A DNA stretch of 64,000 nt from Azotobacter salinestris. Its GTDB lineage: Bacteria > Pseudomonadota > Gammaproteobacteria > Pseudomonadales > Pseudomonadaceae. Both the position numbers and the translations under genes were made by a program. This document shows, in pieces, positions 59,918-64,000 of the stretch. Location: positions 1,005,001-1,069,000 of the forward strand of contig NZ_CP045302.1 in NCBI RefSeq assembly GCF_009363155.1. Reading direction: 5' to 3'. A model generated the notes under the pieces. That model was not told where the DNA came from. It saw only the letters and a list, made by a program, of their open reading frames with translations, and searched no databases. How positions within the stretch are numbered: the stretch's first letter is position 1; every line of letters starts with the position of its first letter.

Positions 59918-61229
59918 ATTGACTGCTCCCCTCCCTGAAGGAAGGGGATTCCCAATTCACCGAGAACCGGACAGCGGTACTTGACCAATGCCACTTACAT
60001 TCTCTCCAAGGGCTAACACCGCCAGCCCGGCGGCTTTAATGTTGATCGCGGCATTCACGTCGCGGTCGTGTTCGGTTCCGCACTCCGGGCAGCTCCAGGA
60101 GCGGACCGGCAGAGGCAGCCGCTCAAGGATATGCCCGCAACACGAGCAACGCTTTGAGCTGGGATACCAGCGGTCGATGCCGACCACCTGCCTCCCAGCC
60201 CAGCCACCCTTGTACTCCAGCTGGCGAACGAACTCGCCCCAGCCGGCATCGGCGATGGCTTTGCTCAGCTTCGGGTTGCGGATCAGGTTCTTCACGGCGA
60301 GGGATTCGACGCAGACCACTTGGTTCTCGTTGATCAGTCTGCGGGACAGCTTGTGCAAGCGGTCCATGCGGCAATCGGAGATTCTGGCGTGAATACGGGC
60401 CACCTTCAGCCGGGCCTTGGCGCGGTTCTTCGAGCCGAGCTTTTTCCTGCTCAGCCGGCGCTGCGCCAGGGCCAACCGGGTGGCGTATCTGGCCGTATGG
60501 CGGGGATTGCCGATGCGTTCGCCCTCGCTGGTGACGAACAGGTCTTTCAGGCCCAGGTCGATGCCGATCATCTGCGGCGTGACGGGCAAGGCCTCAGGTT
60601 CGAACTCGCACAGGCAGGACACGAAGTACCGGCCTGCAGAGTCTTTGGAAACGGTGACGGTGGACGGCTCGCCAGGAAGCGGCCGGCTCCAGCGGATATC
60701 CAGCGGCGTCCTGGACTTGGCCAGGTACAGCTTGCCGTCCCGGTAGCTGAACGCCGACCGGGTGAACTCGGCGGACTGGCGATGCTTCTTGCTCTTGAAT
60801 GCCGGGTACTTCGTGCGGCCCGCAAAGAAGTTCCTGAACGCGGTCTGCTGATGGCGAAGGCACTGCTGCAGCGGGACGCACGACACCTCGTTCAGCCACG
60901 GCAACTCACCGGAGCGCTTGAGCCTGGTGAGTTCCGCATTGGCTTCCAGATACCCGACCTTCTCCTGCCGCTGGAAGAATGCATCGGTTCGCCAGCGCAG
61001 GACATGGTTATAGACAAAGCGCGTACAGCCGAACGTCTGAGCCAGCAATTGCGCCTGCTCAGGTGTCGGGTAGAAACGGTATTTGTACGCACGGTTCATG
61101 CATCACATTTTGCCATCCGCAATGTGAAGATGGCCACACCGAAACGGAGGAAGCGGGAACAGGGGCGCTCTGCGAGCGCCGCGCTATCCCTCCCCGGACT
61201 AGAAGTCCGGGGTTTCCCGCGCAAAATCA
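59918..61229 (-). mobile_element. IS200/IS605 (IS1341-type) element carrying only tnpB
   Basis: The left end on the minus strand holds a hairpin CCCCGGACTTCTAGTCCGGGG near 61197-61217 and a second hairpin CACATTTTGC/GCAATGTG just before tnpB. The right end has the hairpin CCCCTTCCTTCAGGGAGGGG near 59924-59945. No terminal inverted repeats and no target duplication are present, as expected. There is no tnpA, so moving needs TnpA from elsewhere. Confidence 0.85.
59957..61099 (-). CDS. tnpB: TnpB RNA-guided nuclease (OrfB of IS1341-type element)
   Basis: The 380-residue protein has the OrfB helix-turn-helix start (YKYRFYPTPEQAQLLAQTFG), a RuvC-like core with Asp in MIGIDLGLKDL, Glu in VCVESLAVKNL, a zinc finger (CSCCGHILER...CPECG), and the last Asp in HDRDVNAAINIKA. 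All catalytic residues are present. TnpB cuts DNA using an omega RNA read from the element's right end (about 59918-60050) with its guide set by the flanking DNA. It begins at 61099 (ATG). It may help keep or copy the element at its site. Confidence 0.93.
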   Translation of the reverse strand: MNRAYKYRFYPTPEQAQLLAQTFGCTRFVYNHVLRWRTDAFFQRQEKVGYLEANAELTRLKRSGELPWLNEVSCVPLQQCLRHQQTAFRNFFAGRTKYPAFKSKKHRQSAEFTRSAFSYRDGKLYLAKSRTPLDIRWSRPLPGEPSTVTVSKDSAGRYFVSCLCEFEPEALPVTPQMIGIDLGLKDLFVTSEGERIGNPRHTARYATRLALAQRRLSRKKLGSKNRAKARLKVARIHARISDCRMDRLHKLSRRLINENQVVCVESLAVKNLIRNPKLSKAIADAGWGEFVRQLEYKGGWAGRQVVGIDRWYPSSKRCSCCGHILERLPLPVRSWSCPECGTEHDRDVNAAINIKAAGLAVLALGENVSGIGQVPLSGSR

Positions 61230-61579
61230 GATGAAGTCGGGGATCAGGTCAATGGGGCTCAGCGCATAGGCGACCACGCAGACGACCAGAAGCCTCGCCG
61301 GCCAGGGCGTTTCCGGACTCCGCGCGCAGAACCAGAGGGTCATGACTTGCCGCTTCAGGCGGCGTGCCCAGCCTTGCAGACGATGCTTGAGAGTGGCGAG
61401 CGTCACCGTGGAGATTCCGTGCCGAACAGGGACGCCATCAATAGCAGAATTCGCTCGCCGGAGCAGGCCGGCACATGCCCGGGCAACCGAGCGAAGGCCA
61501 GACGGAAGCTCGAGCGGGCACGGCCTTCGCGCGCCGCTTTCGCCGCCCGTCGGGCAGGTTGCGTCCGGGACAGGCCCCG

Positions 61580-61810
61580 TCAGCGCTGCAGTTCCTCCCA
61601 GTCGGGCAGTATCCCCAGGTCGCGTGCCCACATGGCCAGATCGACATGCCTGGCCATGACGACATCCTGCGCGGTATCCATCGCATAGAAATCGCCCAGT
61701 TCGGCGTATCCCTGGGAATCCTCCCGGCAGCGGCACAGCTGCTGGTTGTCCTTTCTGAGGGCCCGGTTGATCCTGGCCAGCAGAGCACGCTCGGTCACCT
61801 TCACTTTCAT
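61580..61810 (-). CDS. Small hypothetical protein
   Basis: This is a 76-residue product starting at the ATG at 61810, eight bases after GAGGAGG. It begins [20 protein letters not shown] and ends [20 protein letters not shown], with a CRC pair ([15 protein letters not shown]) in the middle. The ribosome site is strong and codon use is normal. The family is unknown to me. It may be a small pseudomonad-specific protein. Confidence 0.7.
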   Translation of the reverse strand: MKVKVTERALLARINRALRKDNQQLCRCREDSQGYAELGDFYAMDTAQDVVMARHVDLAMWARDLGILPDWEELQR

Positions 61811-62021
61811 GGGAACCACCTCCTCTTGGGATGGAGAGGCTATGTGCCCCTAAGTGTGTAGCACTGGAAGAGTGGACAGCGGTGGATGCGACGAGCGGGC
61901 CTGCCTGTACGGGACGCCAGGCAAGCGCTGCCCCGACGGCGCCGGTCGGCCCGCTCCCGCATGCCCTCCGCCCCCGCGGCTTGCTACAGTAGCGGCCCGT
62001 CCCTGCCGAGAATTTCCGACC

Positions 62022-62705
62022 ATGCGCATTCTGGTCATCGAAGACAACCGCGACATCCTCGCCAACGTGCTCGACTATCTGGAGCTCAAGGGCTACACGG
62101 TCGACTGCGCCCAGGACGGATTGAGCGGACTGCACCTGGCGGCCGCAGGGCAGTACGACCTGATCGTGCTGGACATCATGCTGCCGGGGATCGACGGCTA
62201 CCAGGTCTGCGAACGCCTGCGCCGCGATGCGGGCATCGAGACGCCGATCATCATGCTGACCGCCCGCGACGCGCTGGACGACCGCCTGCAGGGCCTCAAC
62301 AGCGGCGCCGACGACTACCTGCTCAAGCCCTTCGCCCTGTCCGAGCTGGTGGCGCGCATCGAGGCGGTACTGCGCCGCACCCAAGGCAGCCGCAAGCGCC
62401 AGCTGCAGGTCGGCGACCTGGTCTACGACCTGGACACCCTGAGCGTCAGCCGCGCCGGCAAGCCGCTGCGGCTGAACCCGATCGGCTACAAGCTGCTGGC
62501 CATCCTGATGCAGAAGAGCCCGGCGGTGGTGCGCCGGGAGTTCCTGGAGAACGCCCTGTGGGGCGACGATCTGCCGGAGAGCGACAGCCTGCGCAGCCAC
62601 ATCCACCAATTGCGCCAGGCGCTCGACAAGCCCTTCGACAAGCCCCTGCTGCACACCATCCACGGCGTCGGCTACCGCCTGACGGAGAACCCGGATGCCA
62701 GTTAG
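62022..62705 (+). CDS. colR: OmpR-family response regulator, ColR-like
   Basis: The 227-residue protein has a receiver domain ([20 protein letters not shown]; acceptor Asp in [10 protein letters not shown]) and a winged-helix DNA-binding domain ([37 protein letters not shown]). Phrases such as '[31 protein letters not shown]' parts and '[13 protein letters not shown]' match ColR of Pseudomonas closely. ColR-type regulators adjust the membrane and lipid A genes under zinc, iron or other stress. It is followed by a ColS-like kinase with a repeat between. The name is an inference from similarity. Confidence 0.82.
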   Translation: MRILVIEDNRDILANVLDYLELKGYTVDCAQDGLSGLHLAAAGQYDLIVLDIMLPGIDGYQVCERLRRDAGIETPIIMLTARDALDDRLQGLNSGADDYLLKPFALSELVARIEAVLRRTQGSRKRQLQVGDLVYDLDTLSVSRAGKPLRLNPIGYKLLAILMQKSPAVVRREFLENALWGDDLPESDSLRSHIHQLRQALDKPFDKPLLHTIHGVGYRLTENPDAS

Positions 62706-62741
62706 GCTGAGTCATCCATTGCTTCCCCGCTTGCGTTTCTG

Positions 62742-62868
62742 GCGCCCCCCGGAGGACGGGTCTGTTTTGGCACGGCGCTGCCTTGTTCGTCGTTCATTCG
62801 GAATGACCGAACCTCTCTCCTCCCCCCTTGCCCTGTGCCGAAACAGGCTCCGTCGCAACGAGGGAAAC
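62742..62868. repeat. Dispersed hairpin repeat between colR and colS, homologous to the MITE core
   Basis: CTGTTTTGGCAC... pairs imperfectly with GTGCCGAAACAG, around a GTTCATTCGGAATGAC palindrome. The same arrangement is inside the MITE at 640-780 on the opposite strand, with more than 70% identity by eye over about 100 bases (shared TCGTCGTTCATT, GGAATGACC and ACCTCTCTCCTC). No terminal TA/GGG repeats were seen here. It fills most of the 168-base gap between the two genes. Confidence 0.75.
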
Positions 62869-62873
62869 AAGGG

Positions 62874-64000
62874 ATGACACACCCCAAGCAGCCCTTCGCC
62901 CGGCGCATCGTCATCGCCTTCACCCTGATGACGCTGGTGGTCAGCGGCTTCTTTTCCCTGAGCATCGTCGCCATCGTCCACTTCGTCGAGAAGCATCTGG
63001 TCTCCCAGGAGCTGAAGAGCGAACTGGACATCGTGATCAACCAGGACATCCGCCAGGGGCTCGTCCCGCGGCTGGATGCCACCACCCGCTTCTTCGCCTC
63101 GAACCTGCCGCAATACCCCATCCCCGAACCGCTGCAGCAGGTCGAAAAGGGCTTCAGCGAACTGCGCGAGGACGGCCGCGCCTACTATGTCTACGCGACG
63201 AAGAAAGACGGCCAGACCTACATGCTGGTGGAGGACCAGAGCGAGTTCGAGGAACGCGAGCAGCTGCTGTTCAAGGTGATCCTGCTCTGCTTCCTGCTGA
63301 GCGTGATCGGCGCCTGGCTGCTCGGCCTGCTGCTGGCGCGCAAGGTGATCGCGCCGGTCACCCGCCTCGCGCGCCAGGTCCGCCACCGCGACCAGTTGCT
63401 GCCGCTGGCCCCGCCGCTGGCGCCGGAATACCCCGACGACGAGGTCGGCCACCTGGCGGCGGCCTTCGACAGTACCCTCGGCCAGCTGCGCCAGAGCCTG
63501 GATCGCGAGCGCCTGTTCACCAGCGACGTCAGCCACGAACTGCGCACCCCGCTGATGGTCATCCAGGGCGCCTGCGAACTGCTCGGCGAGGCCGATCTGC
63601 AGCCCCAGGCCAGCCGCCAGGTGGCGCGGATCGGCCGGGCCGCCCAGGAAATGCACGAGCTGGTGCAGACCTTCCTGATCCTCGCCCGCGCCCGGCACGA
63701 GGAGGCCACCACCGGCGGCAGCGCCACCCTGGCCAGCGTGGCGAAGGAGCAGAGCCAGCGCTGGGGGCCGCCGATCCGCGCCAAGGGCCTGGACTTCGAG
63801 CTGATCGTGGAAGGCGAGGACCATGCCCTCTACAATCTCACCTTCCTGCGCACGGTCCTCTCCAACCTGCTGCGCAACGCCCTGCACTACACCGAGAGCG
63901 GCACGGTGCGGCTGATCCTGGAGAACGGCGGCTTCCGCGTCGAGGACAGCGGCGCGGGCATCCCCGCCGAGCAGCGCGAGCGCATCTTCCAGCCCTTCGT
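62874..64000 (+). CDS. colS: Sensor histidine kinase, ColS-like (3' end outside the window)
   Basis: The visible 375 residues include an N-terminal membrane helix (IVIAFTLMTLVVSGFFSLSI), a periplasmic sensor domain of about 95 residues, a second helix (VILLCFLLSVIGAWLLGLLL), and a HAMP segment. The HisKA box is SHELRTPLMVIQG, with NLLRNALHY (N box) and DSGAGIPAEQRERIFQPF (G1). It should phosphorylate the ColR-like regulator upstream. The ATG at 62874 follows GAGGGAAACAAGGG. The end is cut by the window. Confidence 0.82.
   Translation, partial: MTHPKQPFARRIVIAFTLMTLVVSGFFSLSIVAIVHFVEKHLVSQELKSELDIVINQDIRQGLVPRLDATTRFFASNLPQYPIPEPLQQVEKGFSELREDGRAYYVYATKKDGQTYMLVEDQSEFEEREQLLFKVILLCFLLSVIGAWLLGLLLARKVIAPVTRLARQVRHRDQLLPLAPPLAPEYPDDEVGHLAAAFDSTLGQLRQSLDRERLFTSDVSHELRTPLMVIQGACELLGEADLQPQASRQVARIGRAAQEMHELVQTFLILARARHEEATTGGSATLASVAKEQSQRWGPPIRAKGLDFELIVEGEDHALYNLTFLRTVLSNLLRNALHYTESGTVRLILENGGFRVEDSGAGIPAEQRERIFQPF

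Larger units (their letters stand above)
59699..61406 (-). pseudogene. DUF1232 (YkvA-like) gene split by an IS1341-type tnpB element
   Basis: The 5' part (61406-61230; GTG start after a weak site) encodes [20 protein letters not shown] and then [19 protein letters not shown]. The 3' part (59917-59699) encodes [28 protein letters not shown] and ends at LAGRWLIP. Joining the two at the element gives the family core [20 protein letters not shown] intact. The intact product would be a membrane protein of about 130 residues with unknown role. Insertion falls inside the most conserved motif, so function is lost. Confidence 0.85.

Noticed and set aside
61227-62663. A 478-codon minus-strand ORF reading through colR into DUF1232
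   Set aside because: Only its last 59 codons, from the GTG at 61406, belong to a real gene. The rest is antisense to colR.

Overview
This window is high-GC DNA that looks like a chromosomal segment of a gamma-proteobacterium of the Pseudomonadaceae (Pseudomonas, Stutzerimonas or Azotobacter lineage). The clues are gene families and pairings typical of that group: a TIGR02449 gene overlapping zapA, an OprD porin, a ColRS-like regulator pair, DUF2076, DUF2789 and DUF3597 proteins, and a TAXI-TRAP system with a DctBD/MifSR-like sigma-54 circuit. Species was not determined. No rRNA or tRNA gene and no CRISPR array was seen.

Layout. 1-5.7 kb: a partial acyltransferase-3 protein, a lipoprotein gene split by a 264-bp MITE, zapA with its partner, a TSUP exporter, a metallo-beta-lactamase-fold hydrolase, and DUF1176 and DUF3597 proteins. 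5.7-22.2 kb: a type I secretion locus on the minus strand, made of an ABC exporter, an HlyD-type adaptor broken by an IS5-family element, a small membrane protein, and a 3,629-residue RTX/VCBS protein with 24 calcium-binding modules. Part of it shows an exact 945-bp higher-order tandem repeat. 22.5-32.3 kb: mostly single housekeeping or hypothetical genes (YebC-like, MaoC-like, OprD, PhnA, DUF2076, DUF1772), then an AAA+ ATPase with an unrecognised N-terminal half and a truncated haemoglobin. 32.3-41 kb: a dicarboxylate-uptake regulon with a TAXI-TRAP operon (binding protein, fused permease, DUF1850), a KgtP-type MFS carrier, and a DctB/DctD-like pair. Both transport units have a -24/-12 sigma-54 motif and, about 100 bp upstream, paired copies of one palindromic site. 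41-51 kb: a large SNF2 helicase, YajD, a DUF1269-like protein, Usp, a cold-shock protein, and a glycosyltransferase/deacetylase/flippase operon. 51-57.3 kb: dabA-dabB-sulP, an inorganic-carbon (CO2/bicarbonate) uptake operon. 57.8-64 kb: an IS630-family element, a retropepsin-like protease, a DUF1232 gene split by an IS1341-type tnpB element, and a ColRS-like two-component system with a structured repeat between the two genes.

Three genes are disrupted by mobile DNA: the lipoprotein, hlyD and the DUF1232 gene. In each the pre-insertion reading frame can be rebuilt exactly, so the insertions look recent. The MITE core is also homologous to the repeat between colR and colS, which points to a dispersed hairpin-repeat family. 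The most informative new observations are the sigma-54/operator pairs, the dab operon with an IS630 copy and a perfect palindrome upstream, the tnpB element whose predicted guide can be read from the sequence, and the inactivated secretion adaptor next to the giant RTX gene.
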